From: Tremella fuciformis
Lineage: Eukaryota > Basidiomycota > Tremellomycetes > Tremellales > Tremellaceae
Direction: 5' to 3'
DNA length: 64,000 nt
Assembly (NCBI GenBank): GCA_032768795.1
Contig: CP136491.1
Span: forward strand, 2,232,001 to 2,296,000
Shown here: positions 23,199 through 34,731 of the stretch, in pieces
Layout: every line of letters begins with the position of its first letter
Position numbering within the stretch: the first letter of the stretch is position 1
Notes under the pieces: model-generated
Database searches by the model: none
What the model was told of the DNA's origin: nothing
What the model saw: only the letters and a program-made list of their open reading frames with translations
Position numbers and translations under genes: made by a program

Positions 23199-25062
23199 CT
23201 ACTCCTTGTACTCGGACCCCTCGCCGCCTCCATATCCCTGTTCCCTCTGGCGGATGATCTCTGCAGCCACAACGGCATCGGGGTCGGGCGCCTCGAGTGG
23301 GTACTTCTTGAACAAGTAGCCGCCAAGCAAGCCGGAGACGGCGAAGACCACCATGAACGCTGAGGTGGTTCTGACCTCAGCATCTACCTTGTTGCGCAGA
23401 AGAGCAGACTCACGCGAAACCAGGAACATATCGAGGTGCGTCCTTTGATGGCCAGAGGAATACACCGTAGATGCTGGAACTATTGCCGACGCCATTGATG
23501 ATGGCCAACGAGACGGCCCGCTTTTCGGCCGGGGCGGAGATGACGTTCGGACCCCATGTGATGGCGAGCACGAAGCCGCCAAAGATCATGCCAAAGGCGA
23601 TGATCACACAGACGTCTGCCCGTCAACAACGGATTCTGACCAGCCACCAAGCGGACGGTCAGCATAGTGTTCACTCACATTGCGCGTAGTGATTAGTGAT
23701 TGACACGGTGAGGATGAAGAACAGAGCGCCGATACCGCCGGTGATAGCGATAAACATGTGCTTATTCTGATAGTGGTCCGACAGCCATGCGAAGAGGATG
23801 ACAAAGACGAGTCCGGCCATCCATGGGGGAATGGTGTGATCTGTACCACATCAGGCTTGCTCATTTGAGCCTTGCAGGCCGGAAGACTCACATTGCGCCT
23901 GCCAGCTTTTCCAGCCGAGCGCCCCGACGAGGGTCGGCGTGAAGTACGAAATGGTTTGCGCTCCGAGGTTCATGGCGCAAATGAAAGACAGGAGCCAGGT
24001 GCGCCAGTCTTTGACGGCCATCTTGATTGCGTCCCATTCTTTGATCCGCCCCTGCGCGCCCTGCGTGTTGGCGATACCGTCGTACGCCAGACGCTCGGCG
24101 GCGAGCAGGCGTTCCTCTGGCGAAAGCCACTTTGTGTTGGACGGGTAGTCGGGCATGAACATCCACACGGTGCATCCGAAAAAGACTGTGGCGCTGCCTT
24201 CGATGATCTGACGTCAATTCAGTGCTCCGCTCCTGGAAGAGCACGGCTTACAAAGAGCCATCGCCAGCCGCGGATGCCCCGGGCACCGTCGAGATGTTGC
24301 GTGATGACACCAGCGAGAAGACCAGATAATGCACCAGCCACCGTGACGGCCGTGAAGTACCACGAGAAACGGCGCGAAATCTCGTACCGACGGTACCAGG
24401 ACGAGAGGTAGAAGGTGACACCAGGGGCGAAACCGGCCTGGGTCTCAGAAACTGCCTCGCAGATACGAGTGCACAAAACTCGCCTCGATGGTGCCGAGAA
24501 CAAGCCGAACGCCTACCATCTGCTGCCTGAGGCGTGTCAGCGTGAGCTCGTCGGGCTTTCGAAGGCGGCACACCAGTTCTGAACTGCACCCATGGTTGCC
24601 GCGACGATACCCCAGACGATGCAGATGCCCGGCAGGTAGAGCGAGGGCCGAACGCGGGTCAAGATGAGGTTGGACGGGATCTCAAATATGAGGTAGGGGA
24701 TCTGACCATCAGCCACTCGTGACGTCGTGCCGAAAGTGAGACCGCTGACGAAGAAGATCAAAAGGATGAGCGAGTATTGGGTTGATGTGAGGTCAAAGTC
24801 TTCTGCCATACCACCGGACTTTGCGTTTCTGCCCTCAGCCAGATTCCCAGACTACTAGTCACCGGACGTGGACGTACCCAATGTTGGACCGGTCCATGTA
24901 GTTGAGCATGAAGAGTATCCACACGCAAGGGATGATGTGCAGATCCAGTTTGCGCACAAGGGCCTTCTCCTCTGGCGAGCCCGGCCGGTACGCCTCTGCG
25001 AGGGTGACGAGCCTGTCTGGCCCCGGGTGCTCGACCCAATTGTCCCCCTGTTTGTCGGCCAT
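23199..25062 (-). CDS. MFS transporter, anion:cation symporter (Dal5/allantoate) family
   Basis: Start at 25062. The N-terminus ends in RKLDLHIIPCVWILFMLNYMDRSNIG as in ACS-family carriers. Next come YSLILLIFFIPYLIFEIPSN, RGWRWLF, WMFMPDYP and a second six-helix half ending in SGLLGGYLF. About 12 membrane segments are expected in the plasma membrane. Family members import organic acids, vitamins, allantoate or dipeptides with protons. Introns are 39-50 nt. One at 24483-24438 has a GC donor (GCGAGT); only this joins IEA to GFAPGVTF in frame. Two CCG-N3-CGG sites lie 150-180 bp upstream of the start. It probably imports the substrate of the neighbouring enzymes, an inference from position only. 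Confidence 0.92.
24438..24483 (-). other. GC-AG intron in MFS transporter
   Basis: 46 nt, donor GAG|GCGAGT and acceptor CCCAG. The only nearby GT donor (A|GTTTTG) puts the following transmembrane coding sequence out of frame. Confidence 0.75.
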
Positions 25063-25212
25063 GACTGTTGCCTGGGTGTGGGTGTGGGTGTGGGTGTGGG
25101 TGATGCGGACGCTGCAAGTTGATGAATGAAACTAGGCTAGCCATGGAAGGCGGTCGGATTATATGTTGGCCACTGCCGAGCACACACCCCCGCGGGCCCC
25201 CTAGAGACCACT

Positions 25213-25243
25213 CCGTTCCGGGCCGTGACGGGCTCCGCCTCGG
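25213..25243. promoter_or_regulatory. Two everted CGG repeats upstream of MFS gene
   Basis: CCGTTCCGG (25213-25221) and CCGCCTCGG (25235-25243) are CCG-N3-CGG sites. The Zn2Cys6 family commonly binds paired CGG triplets. The first motif recurs exactly between cyclase and pdxA. Confidence 0.5.
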
Positions 25244-25488
25244 AAAGCCTCCCCGCTTTGGGGTCCGGGACTGAGCCAATTGTCGGTGCCAAGAGCTGAC
25301 CTGTTTGGCGAATAGACGACTGTTCTTTGGAAATGTCGGCGGCGCCCATGAATGTACTGTACGTACGTACGTCTGTCAACTGTTTGGAATCCACGGTGAT
25401 CCCATCCTTTGGCAAAGTTGATTGATGGATGAATTGATGGGGCTATGCGTGCCTGTGTCCCTGCTTCATCTATGCATACTGGCGACGA

Positions 25489-26604
25489 CTACAGGATAGC
25501 CTGCGCGTTGGGTGGACTGGCCACTCCCCCGTCTACGTACAACACCATGGAAGTGAACAGAAAAGTGTACTGCTTCAAGCGGTCGCACTCCCGTCCCAGC
25601 TGTTCGAGGTCGAAGAGTTCCCCTATCGGCATACCCCAACCACCGAGGAATACCTCGTGCAATGCAAGACCGACATTTTCATGAGGGAACGACTCGTATG
25701 CACGGCTGGCCTCAGCCCTCACCCAATCATGACACCGATCGACTCACACATCGCTGGCCACGGCGGCCACGCCGCTGTCCCAGTGCCATTTGAGCACGTC
25801 CTCCCCTCTGGCCACGCCGATGCCCCTGCCTCGACTTTGTAGCTGTTTTTCGTGCGAGAGCGCAGCGAATGCCGGCGCCCAACCTGTACGAACGATCAAA
25901 ATGTCCCCTTCCGTTATCGTCACGCCCTCGTGCTCGACGCATCCCTTCAGAATGTCGAGGGTTATGTCGGTGGACTCCAGTGGGGCTGCGGGCGGCATAC
26001 CCTTGGCTTGGAGGTATCGTGGAACATCCAGCAGGACTCCACGTGATGTGATGGGATGATGCACAAAGTCTCCCATCAGCAACGCCGAGCAGGTGCGGGA
26101 AAGACGTCAACCCACTTTGCGTCCCGCCTTTCGAGCCTATACCAATGACCTCCTCTCTTGTCATGCCACCGTAGTACGTCTGCGTGCCAGGCCTGGGCCA
26201 GTCCTGGTACCCGTAATGCCTGAAACCGTCCCACTGAGTTGACGTCTGGGTATTGAATGTCAGGGCATCGTCGTTGCATGTCGCCTTGGGGATGCTGCCA
26301 TCAACAAAGACCAGATGAGGTCGGAAGAGCCCACATGTCGTGCTTGAGTCGCGTGCGAGTGGCATTCATCGGCTCGACATCGAGGGGTAGGCTGTGCATT
26401 GTGAGTGACCCCGACCCTCGTCCGCCCGGCGTCGACTCACTTCAGGTTGACCCTCAGGCCATGCCGAACGGAGGAAACCCCCCTCTTGACCGCCTCGGGT
26501 GTGATCAGGTTGAGTCGCCCCAGCTGGTCATCTGGCCCCCACAGACCCCAGGCGTTGAATGGAGGACCGGCAGCATCCACCGGGAGACCGGAAAAAGGTA
26601 GCAT
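25489..26604 (-). CDS. Cyclase-family hydrolase (kynurenine formamidase-like fold)
   Basis: Five exons (26604-26441, 26391-26335, 26294-26116, 26069-25750, 25710-25489) total 942 nt, 313 residues. The hallmark metal-site region is FNTQTSTQWDGFRHYGYQD. Also typical of fungal members are AWGLWGPDDQLGRLNLI near the start, TSRGVLLDVPRYL, EGDILIVRTGW and a C-terminal ELFDLEQL...GGVASPPNAQAIL. The family hydrolyses amide or lactone-like bonds with a bound divalent metal, and many fungal members have unknown substrates. It is divergent from pdxA, sharing a 276-bp promoter with two CCGTTYCGG motifs, so the pair is likely co-expressed. A hydrolytic ring-opening step in a catabolic route is plausible. 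Confidence 0.9.
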
Positions 26605-26880
26605 CTTGCATGTCGGCCAGTCAACGCCAGATTGATGTACAATTAAACCAGGGTGGGGGGCCGGGCCGGGGAGATGACCGACTCCGTTTCGGGAGCTCGA
26701 CTTTCCGGAGGGGAGGGGCCGTTCCGGACAAAGGGCAGGAGCAGAGGTCTGCAGTGGTTATATGTATACTCGGTAGCCATTGACCAAGCTTGCAGTTCAG
26801 CGACCGCGGCGAACACAGCAATCGTATAGCAACTTTCAGCGACATAGCCACAGACAGGCAAAAGCGTACAAAGCAAAACC
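26605..26880. promoter_or_regulatory. Divergent promoter between cyclase and pdxA
   Basis: It contains CCGTTTCGG at 26684-26692 and CCGTTCCGG at 26719-26727. A CGG-N10-CCG pair lies at 26706-26721, overlapping the second. These are good candidates for Zn2Cys6 binding and could coordinate both genes. Confidence 0.55.
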
Positions 26881-27867
26881 ATGCGGCCCAGGATAGCACT
26901 CACGATGGGCGATCCGGCAGGTGTGGGACCTGAGCTGGCGGCGCGTCTTTTGGCCAACCCCGTCAACCGAGCAAAGGCAGATATTTACGTCTTGGCCGAC
27001 CAGTGCGAGGTGGACGCGGCTGCCAAGGTGGTCGGAGTGAGCATACCGACCGCCAGCGAGCCGTCTCCGGACGCCGTGTGCGTTCTCGATGATGGGTCGT
27101 TTGACGCCAGCATCGAGGTACCGCATGCGCAGGTGTCAAAGGCGGCCGGCGAGAGGGCAATGTATCAGCTCAATCGTGCGCTTGCCCTCGCCAACGAGGG
27201 CAAGGTAGGCGCGATCGTCTTCACGCCGCTCAACAAGTATAGCCTGCACATGGCGGGCATGCACGAGGAGGACGAGCTGCGGTGGTTCGCCAAATCACTG
27301 AAGCACAACGGCGCGACGAGCGAGATCAACATTATTCCCGGATTGTGGACGGCGCGCGTCACATCGCACGTCAGCATCAAGGACGTGTCGTCGCGAGTCA
27401 CACGGCAGGGCACACTCGACGCGATCAAACTGCTCCACTCTCTGCTCTACCAGTACGGTGTTGACTCGCCCCGCATCGGAATCTGTTCGCTCAATCCGCA
27501 CAACGGGGAGAACGGCCTGTTTGGCACGGAGGAGATCGAGCACATCCGGCCGGCGGTGGCTGACGCAAAGAGCCACGGTATCGATGTCGACGGGCCCTAC
27601 CCCTGCGACACCATCTTCCTCTCACGGCACAAGTACGATGGGATCGTCACCATGTACCACGACCAGGGACAGATCGCCATCAAGCTGCTGGGCTTTGACG
27701 GAGGCGTGACGGTCCAGGGTGGACTACCGGTGGTTATTGCTACGCCGGCACATGGGACTGCGTTCGACATTGCTGGACAGGGCAAGGCAAGCGTCAAGAG
27801 TAGCCAGAACGCATTGGATATCGCCATTGCGATCGCGGGCAGGCGGGTGAAGGCCAATGGTGTTTAG
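26881..27867 (+). CDS. pdxA2: PdxA-family dehydrogenase (4-phospho-hydroxy-acid type), intronless, bacterial-like
   Basis: A single uninterrupted frame of 328 residues covers a full PdxA protein. It starts with RPRIALTMGDPAGVGPEL, the family signature. Probable metal-ligand histidines lie in TSHVSIKDVS, SLNPHNGENGLFG and TMYHDQGQIAIKLLGFD, and the C-terminus contains GTAFDIAGQGKA. Classical PdxA oxidises 4-phosphohydroxy-L-threonine in bacterial vitamin B6 synthesis. Bacterial PdxA2 paralogues act on 4-phospho-D-threonate or erythronate, giving dihydroxyacetone phosphate and CO2. Fungi make B6 by the SNZ/SNO route, so a catabolic PdxA2-like role is more likely. All confident neighbouring genes contain introns; this one has none, suggesting transfer from bacteria. 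The product should be cytosolic. Confidence 0.92.
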   Translation: MRPRIALTMGDPAGVGPELAARLLANPVNRAKADIYVLADQCEVDAAAKVVGVSIPTASEPSPDAVCVLDDGSFDASIEVPHAQVSKAAGERAMYQLNRALALANEGKVGAIVFTPLNKYSLHMAGMHEEDELRWFAKSLKHNGATSEINIIPGLWTARVTSHVSIKDVSSRVTRQGTLDAIKLLHSLLYQYGVDSPRIGICSLNPHNGENGLFGTEEIEHIRPAVADAKSHGIDVDGPYPCDTIFLSRHKYDGIVTMYHDQGQIAIKLLGFDGGVTVQGGLPVVIATPAHGTAFDIAGQGKASVKSSQNALDIAIAIAGRRVKANGV

Positions 27868-28033
27868 ATACTGTACACGTGACCTTGCCATGACGTCGTG
27901 CGGGTGACAGACCGCCGGCCATGGCTGGTGACCAATTATTGTACCGTGACTACTACGAGTACTCTACTCTAGTTGTTTGCATCTCATGTCTCGTGCCGGG
28001 CGACTCTTTAAAAGTCTGAACAGCTTGAGCAGA

Positions 28034-29152
28034 ATGTCCGAGCCACGCTTCCCAAATGGTGACGCCGCAGCAGAGGCATTCAAGGAACACATCAAAGGAA
28101 AGACTGTTATGATCACCGGAGGTTCTCTCGGCGGTATCGGCGCCGAGGCTGCTCAGATCATCGCCCGGCACGACCCAAAGCTCTTGATCGTGTCTTTTCG
28201 GACACAAGAGAAGTGAGCATGCATCTGGAGACCTTGAAATCAGGGCGAGCGGGCTCACATATGACAGGGCCGATGCTCTGTTCAAGCGGATCAGGGAGAG
28301 CTCCAAAGCCCCCCTCCACTCCGTATTGCTCGATACCAGCTCGATGCGAGACGTCCGCGAGGTGTGCAAGACGATAAATGGACCCATCGACGTGCTGATA
28401 CACAATGCTGGGACGGCACAGGACACGCTCAAGCGGACCGACGAGGGCTTGGAGCTCACCGTCGCAACAAATCATGTCGGCCCTTTTTTGTTGACCAAGT
28501 GGGTACGAAAGGCTTTGCCTGTACTCCGTCCTTACTCACCACAGGGAACTCTTGCCCAAGATGTCCACCCCACCTCGCGTTGTAATGGTTTCATCGGGCG
28601 CTCATACGATGTTCCCCTTCAGATTCGATGACTGGAATTGGGAGAAAGGCGACTTTGAAGGGATGCACGCGTATGGCGCGAGCAAAGTGGGAGGGGTTCT
28701 CTTCTGCTCGGCGCTGGCGAGGAAGTCCAAGAGCAAGGTTGAGGCGATCAGTTTGACTCCAGGAGGTGAGCCCGCCCCGTTTGTCAGTCCGCTGACGGTT
28801 CGCAGCAATCTACACCAACCTGGTCGCCAGCAACTCCCAAGAGCGTAAGCGCGAGATGGGCATTCTCAACGAGGACGGCTCGGTAAAAACCGAGTGGTTC
28901 ATCTCAATGAACGAAGGTTGCCGGGCGCTCATCACCGCGGCCTTCGATCCCGAACTGCCGAAGGAGAACAACGGGGCGTATCTCAATTCGCGGGCGTGGA
29001 TAGCGCCAGAAAATCAGAAACCGCCCAACGGGATCGCTTCCCATGCCATGGGAGAGGTACGTCCAGCTAGTGGCCCTTGCTGATCGCAGGTCCTCGAGAA
29101 TAGGTTGTGGTCTCTGTCTGAAGATATTATCGGGGAGAAGTTCGAATTGTAG
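28034..29152 (+). CDS. SDR oxidoreductase, retinol-dehydrogenase-like
   Basis: Five exons (28034-28212, 28268-28498, 28545-28765, 28806-29056, 29090-29152) give 314 residues. Motifs are VMITGGSLGGIG (cofactor), LIHNAG, LTVATNHVGPFLLTK, VVMVSSGAH with catalytic Ser, and YGASK. The post-motif TPGAIYTNL is also typical. The layout resembles fungal SDRs of the retinol dehydrogenase/TIC32 type, which are usually NADP-dependent. A longer start at 27986 (MSRAGRLF...) is in frame and could add a short basic N-terminus; 28034 is chosen because it fits the usual distance to the Rossmann motif. It converges on the kinase gene at 29356. Confidence 0.9.
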
Positions 29153-29355
29153 TTGCAGAGGCGATTGCGACATGCGACAAACCATCGTGCCGAAATACCC
29201 CGTCCCGAACATGTCACAATATGTCCAAATACTCAGCGACTGTTCGGTGACATGTTGGGGAAAAGAGATCATATATACCAGTACAAATACTCTCCGCTTT
29301 TCAAGGACGGTCCATTTCGAGTCCGCAAGGCAAGTGCTGAGAACAAGCCAAGTTT

Positions 29356-30234
29356 CTACGCTTCCTGTCCGAGGGGGGACTCTTGGTGGTTGACGACACG
29401 TCTATGACTGTCAAGATCGATGACCAGGCTCGCTCCTCCCTCTTGAAACACCTCATACCCCGGCATGTATCGATCGACGAACGACTTGACCTCTTTATCG
29501 CTCATACCCTTGCCCGTCCGCGCCACCAATGCGCGCTCTTGTTGCAGTCGCCATTCGTAGACGTTGTCCAAATTGGCGCGGAGCGTCACATGGGTATCGA
29601 AGAGGGGATACAGCTCGGCGAGCGCGGCCAGATTGTCGTTGACAGTCCGCAACGAGTCGAGGGAGTGTCCACGATGACCGGAAGGGTATCGCTTCGCCAA
29701 GTCCTCACAAGGAAGAGGCCGGAAACCCATACACCAGCCCTCCAACACGAATACGTCCACGGACGTAATTGCAATCGTCTCTTTGGAGCGATCGCCTTGG
29801 CCGTTGAAAACTGACTTGTCGAAAATGGGCAGATCGGTAGATTGACCTGCCTTTATAGCCCGCAGCACCGAAGATAACAATACGAGGTCGTGGGTGCCAG
29901 GCTGACCGCGTCCATGCAACAGACGGTTGTGGGGGTGATTTTGGGCGAGCGCTTCCAGGTCGGCGCGCGTCAGGTAGAAGTCTGGCGTGAGCTGTGCCTT
30001 TGTCCATCTCACATTTACCATCTAAAGAAGCGACTGTGCATGAGAGACCTTGCTCGCTCAGGAGCCCTACTAGAATAGCAGCGACGGTCGATTTGCCTGT
30101 CGAAATCAGCCTCCCACCGCTGGGTAGCACACACCAGCTCCCTGCGGCCCTTGCATTGACACCATCAATGGTCGTTGTGCCGAGTCATACCGGCCAACTA
30201 TATGCGCTGCTATTAGTTGGGCTGCCGTAGACAT
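29356..30234 (-). CDS. D-glycerate 3-kinase-type P-loop kinase (GLYK/Tda10 family)
   Basis: Three exons (30234-30135, 30096-30019, 29981-29356) give 267 residues. The P-loop GPQGAGKST is rebuilt only after splicing the first intron. The second splice creates SLDDFYLTRADLEAL. NRLLHGRGQPGTHDL, FDKSVFNGQGDR and VFVLEGWCMGF follow. All are hallmarks of plant/fungal glycerate kinase and yeast Tda10. The family phosphorylates D-glycerate at C3, giving 3-phosphoglycerate. Its place two genes from pdxA and near a GAPDH paralogue raises the possibility that it phosphorylates another short sugar acid in this cluster, but nothing in the sequence proves that. Cytosolic; no targeting peptide is evident. 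Confidence 0.9.
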
Positions 30235-30405
30235 ATTACAACCTCAGGCGGGTTTGCCGCGGGCTTGCATCGCTAATGGACCTATCCACGAGTACAGCAG
30301 GTAATATGTTGGACACCCAAATAAAAAGTGCAAGCTAACTCCGATACACGAGTTTTAACTCCGGTCGTCGCTTTACTGTGTCATTGACACTGTCTCCACG
30401 GGGGC

Positions 30406-32522
30406 ATGAGCACCCCGGAGAATCGGATCAGGCGGATTGCCAAGGCCTGTGATCCCTTATGATGCCCATATCCGTGGCCGTGCTGACTGAAGGTGAGCCA
30501 TGTAGAATCCGGAAGAGCAAGTGCGACATTGTTGAGCGGACACCTTGCAGTGAATGCGCCAGGCGCGGGATGGGCGATGCATGCGTGCAGCGGCAGCAAG
30601 CGCGACGAAGGTGAGCCGAGATCGTCGAGTCGATGGCAGAGGCTCAGCACAGCCGAAGGGCGCCCGACGAAGGCAGCAATAAGCGCACTAGAACTGCGGT
30701 GGTGTCCAGCCCTTGCCGATCGCCCAGAACGACCTCATCGCCCCGTCCATTGCCCATGTCGCTGCCCCTGTACACGTCAAAACCTCAATCTGCGGTCAAC
30801 AGGGTGGACACGCTTCTGCTGAAACTGCTTCGAGCCAATTGTCGTGAGTGACGTCTTTGTCCAGAGAGGTTGACCACAGCCGACTTGGAGGTGGACTTTG
30901 CCCTTCCATCCGAGCGTCTCATTGACCTCGACGTGAGGTCGCTCACTCTTGCCGACGCAGGTTTGCAGGGTGAGGAAGCCCTTGCGAGAGCGCTTCACTA
31001 CGTCAATCTGCATTTCACAGCCATCCACCACAATACCCCTTTCTTGCATCGCCCAACTGTGGAGAGTCTTTGTCGGCGATTCTTCTCACAGCAACCGCTC
31101 GCACTGGATGAGAGATCATTGTTGTTCAGTGTTTTGGCGCTAGGCACCTTTCGCGAGTGTACATGGGTCGACGGACGGTATCAGCCCGTCGATCCTGCCG
31201 CACCAGCAACCTTGGCTTCTGCACTCCTGTTCAACCTCTCGCAACAGGATCTCGATCGCCTCGATTCGCCGACCGAGCTCGCCGTGCAGTCACTATTTCT
31301 CCTACACACATATGTTTGCAATACCTCTCTCGGCCGGTGGTCGCGCGACTTCGTTGCCCGCGCGGTGATGATGAGTCATGAGGTTGGACTCAATCGACGG
31401 ATACCGCCAGGATTAGGAAAACACACACCCGATCAAGCGATGCGCCGCGCGATCCTCTACCTATATGTCCTCTTCGCCGACGTGTGAGTTACAGCCAAGA
31501 TCGTCCTGACAATCAGGTACTCTTCAGCCCTCGACAGCCACCCTCCATTGATCAAGACAAGCGACTACGATCTTGATGTGTTTCACCCTATACTCTACCC
31601 ATCATCATCTGGGTCCGCCACACCGCCCACATCATCCACAGCCGGTCTAAGCGCATTCGTGGACTTGGTTCGCACTGGTGGACAGGTGCTGCAAGACCGA
31701 GCTGGCGACGTCTTGGAGCTGGAGCAGAAACTTGACCAGCTGCGTGATCGTCTAGGGCCGAAAACGTTCTCCATTCGTTTCGATGAGAAAGGCGAAATTG
31801 CCATTCAAGGAAGGGCAATATTGGCAGGGCGGCTTTTGCGACAGATACACTACAACTGGTGAGGGGATCGGGGAAACAAGGCGCTGACCGAAGGCTTCGC
31901 ATAGCCATACGCGAACCTCAGCTGGAGACAAGTCTTGCCCACTCTTCCTTGGCCGTGTGTGCTCGGGCTGCGGTCTCGGTCTTGTCGCATTACCGCCATG
32001 TACGTTCCCAACATGATACGGATGAAGGCTGAATGTAGGTTTTCTCCGCTGGCCTGCTCAATCTCCCTTGGATGCAACTCCGTCGCGTAGTAACTTCGGT
32101 CGAGCTCGTCTTGATCGCCTACCTGAAGGGGGAACTACTTGCCAAGGAGGCGGAAGACGCGCTTTCGAACGCGATGAGGCTGTTCGAAGTCCTCGGCACG
32201 AGGTGGCAGTCGTCAAATAGATTAGGAGGTACACTTCGGGAGACTGCCAAAGCCTTAGGCAGGTCGTTTTGACAATAAGCAACAAACCTGACAAAAGGCC
32301 TGAGAATCGAGTCAGAATCGCAGCCCGAGATGACAACCGCGCAGGCCTCGCTTGACAGTCTTCTCTCCATCCTACCCGCTGATGACGCTTTCTTGAACGA
32401 TCTATGGGGTGGTCCCCCAATTGATATGATGGACGGATTGTGAGTCACTCCCGCATGCATAAGTAGCTGATCTCAGTGGCTCCTGGATGACAGAGCTTCA
32501 AGACCCTGCTCAGACGACATAG
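30406..32522 (+). CDS. Zn2Cys6 transcription factor (TF2)
   Basis: Nine exons (30406-30448, 30493-30610, 30653-30843, 30880-31483, 31517-31858, 31894-31999, 32039-32262, 32305-32439, 32477-32522) sum to 1,809 nt, 602 residues. The cluster reads ACEPCRIRKSKCDIVERTPCSECARRGMGDAC, with the first Cys codon created by the first splice (T|GT). A basic linker follows, then a fungal_trans-like middle region (ALHYVNLHFTAIHHNTPFLH, VGLNRRIPPGL). It is not closely similar to TF1 or TF3. The donor of the seventh intron is ambiguous (AG|GTCGTT or G|GCAGGT) without changing the frame much. Expected to be a nuclear regulator of nearby metabolic genes. Confidence 0.88.
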
Positions 32523-33599
32523 CAATGCATCACGCTCTCGTTTCGCGAAGAGAGTGGCCATTGCAAAGTGCCCGGATCCTCCTGCCGCCGTGCCTCCTTG
32601 GCGCAGTATTGCAACTTCATTCTTTCCCACCTACTCCATTCCCTGAAGCATAATGTGGAGGGTCGCTTGTGATCGCGACATTCCAGTGTCCTCGGTACTG
32701 CCCAGTCCTGTCCCACGCGGTTGGCTATTCACGCGCGGGCGAAGTCGATTATGAACTCGCGGGCTCTGCCTCGAGGTCTCATAACCAGAGGAAGCGACGT
32801 CGACCAAGTTTGTCGACCTGGGACTCGGTTCACAGAGGATGACGGAAGAAAGGGGCCTGAGTGCACGTCAGCGGAATGCCTCGCTCACTTACCAGCGACA
32901 ACGCCAAACTTTGTTGTCAAGCTGAACGCCAATCCCCTGTCCGTGACTTGGTCGATCATGGCTCCGACCAAAGATGTTACCACATTCTCTGCGTCTTTGG
33001 CGACGATTCCAAGAGAGTCACGCCCGTGCTCTTGTCGCAAGGGTGGACTCGAGACCCATAGCTGCTCGTAGCGGGAAGTACTGAGCGGATTGGCGTCAGC
33101 AGTGAATTCATCAGCCACATGGTTAGACGCCGGGATCTACAGGAAGGCTAGGGCGAGCGTGCCGTGTTCTACAGTCTGGCATCGTCTCAGTATAAGTCTG
33201 GGATCAAGCCTCCTGCGGTCTTGTGCGTTTATGAGACCGGCTGCCCCGTACCCAAAACTCTTCTCGGGCTGAGGCGCCAGTTGTGAATGAAACGTCAATT
33301 TCGTGTGGTCGGAGCGTAAATACCGAACGCGTCCAGGCCTGTGCCAAAGACGATGGTGTAGCGGGCACGAAGACGATCGCTGGGCGTTGGTCACCGCTTC
33401 CAGGCGTGTCTTGCGCATTCTTGACGCACCCAGTATCGGAATCGAGTACACGGACGTGTCTGAGCTTCGCTTCTACTGTATTTCCGGCCCATCGCGCTGC
33501 AATTCCGGACCGAACGTATCTCCGATCGCTCCCCTTCCTGTTAATCATGCCCGCGAATAATAAGCGCGTACGGCAGCATCACATGTCCGCTTGTGCGAG
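32523..33599. other. Intergenic, no gene seen
   Basis: Only short competing frames. It lies between the 3' end of TF2 and the dehalogenase-like gene and presumably contains the latter's promoter; no CCGTTYCGG motif was noticed. Confidence 0.45.
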
Positions 33600-34731
33600 A
33601 TGCTCACCTATAGCGACTTCACGACGGGGACCGCTCGCGTCGGCATCAGCAACGATGGCCCTATCGACATCTTTTACCGGACGGGCGGTCGCGGTCCAGG
33701 CATGTTGCTGCTCCATGGCCATCCTCAGACCAGCCAGTGAGTGCTGGAACCGTTGCTCAAGCTGATGTCCAGTATCTGGCGACATGTGGCGCCAGCACTA
33801 AGCGAGCGACACACAGTCGTCGCTGCAGACCTGAGAGGTGAGCGATGGAGTCTGCTTCCGCTGAGGAGGCTGACCGAAGGATATGGCCAGTCCTCAAAGC
33901 CGAGAGGATCCCAGTCGCACGTAGAGTACTCGAAACGCGAGATGGCGAAGGACATGGTCGAGCTGATGTGCTTCCCGCGTGAAAGACTATCAGATAGCCG
34001 GCTAAGACCAGGCGTCAACTCGGTTTGGACTCGTTCGCCATCGTTGCCCACGACCGCGGTGCACGCGTTTCGCATCGGCTTGCTCTAGATCATCCGAATA
34101 TTGTCACGTCGATGGTCCTGCTCGACATAGCACCGACTTTGTGGATGTACGAGACGACGGATCGCGCATTTGTGAGCGGCACATGGCGTTGTTGTGTACT
34201 GAGGACAGGCGCTCGGCTATTGGCACTGGTTCTTCTACCCTCAACCCTTCCCGGGACCTGTAAGTTTTCGCGAGGGGGTCTTCTCGCTGAAGGCAGGAAA
34301 ATGTGATCGGGGCCGATCCGCGAAAGTTTTGGGACATGCTAGCGGGGCGCAAGTCCCATAGGAACATCGTCTGGACAGCAGAGGACGTGGCAGAATATCA
34401 GAAATATTACTTCCAGCCAGACACAATTCACTCGGTATGTCATCGTGCCCGGGACGAGGGCTGACGGCAGTGCTGCGAGGACTACCGAGCGTCAGTGACG
34501 ATAGACGCCGAGCATGACCAGGCCGACCTTGACGCCGGCCGAAAGATCACGATGCCGCTGAGGGTTCTTTGGGGCGGCAAGGGCGTCTTTGCGGCTGCTG
34601 GAGACATTGTCAAAGTGTGGCAGGAACACTCTGCGTCAGCCGTGACTGGTCGAGCTATCGAGAGCGGTCACTATATACCCGAAGAAAGCCCAGTGGAGCT
34701 ATTGAAGGAGATTCAAGACTTCCTCGTATAG
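33600..34731 (+). CDS. Alpha/beta hydrolase, fluoroacetate dehalogenase-like
   Basis: Seven exons (33600-33736, 33773-33837, 33880-33967, 34012-34171, 34209-34259, 34297-34434, 34471-34731) give 299 residues. The oxyanion segment is LLHGHPQT. The nucleophile Asp lies in AHDRGARVSHRLALDHP, the dehalogenase/epoxide hydrolase arrangement instead of a serine. GYWHWFFYPQPFP and ENVIGADPRKFW match the halide-pocket region of haloacetate dehalogenases. DYRASVTIDAEHDQADLDAG is also a strong family stretch, and the catalytic His is in SGHYIPEESP. Known enzymes of this group split C-halogen bonds of haloacetates or act as epoxide hydrolases. Which applies here needs assay. It sits inside the metabolic cluster. 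Confidence 0.9.

Noticed and set aside
25070..25105. GTGTGG/GTGGGTGTGG repeat upstream of the first MFS gene
   Set aside because: A simple microsatellite in the leader; no evidence of regulatory or structural role.
26609..26611. An ATG just upstream of the chosen start of the cyclase gene
   Set aside because: Out of frame with the conserved N-terminus; could be a short upstream ORF but there is no further support.
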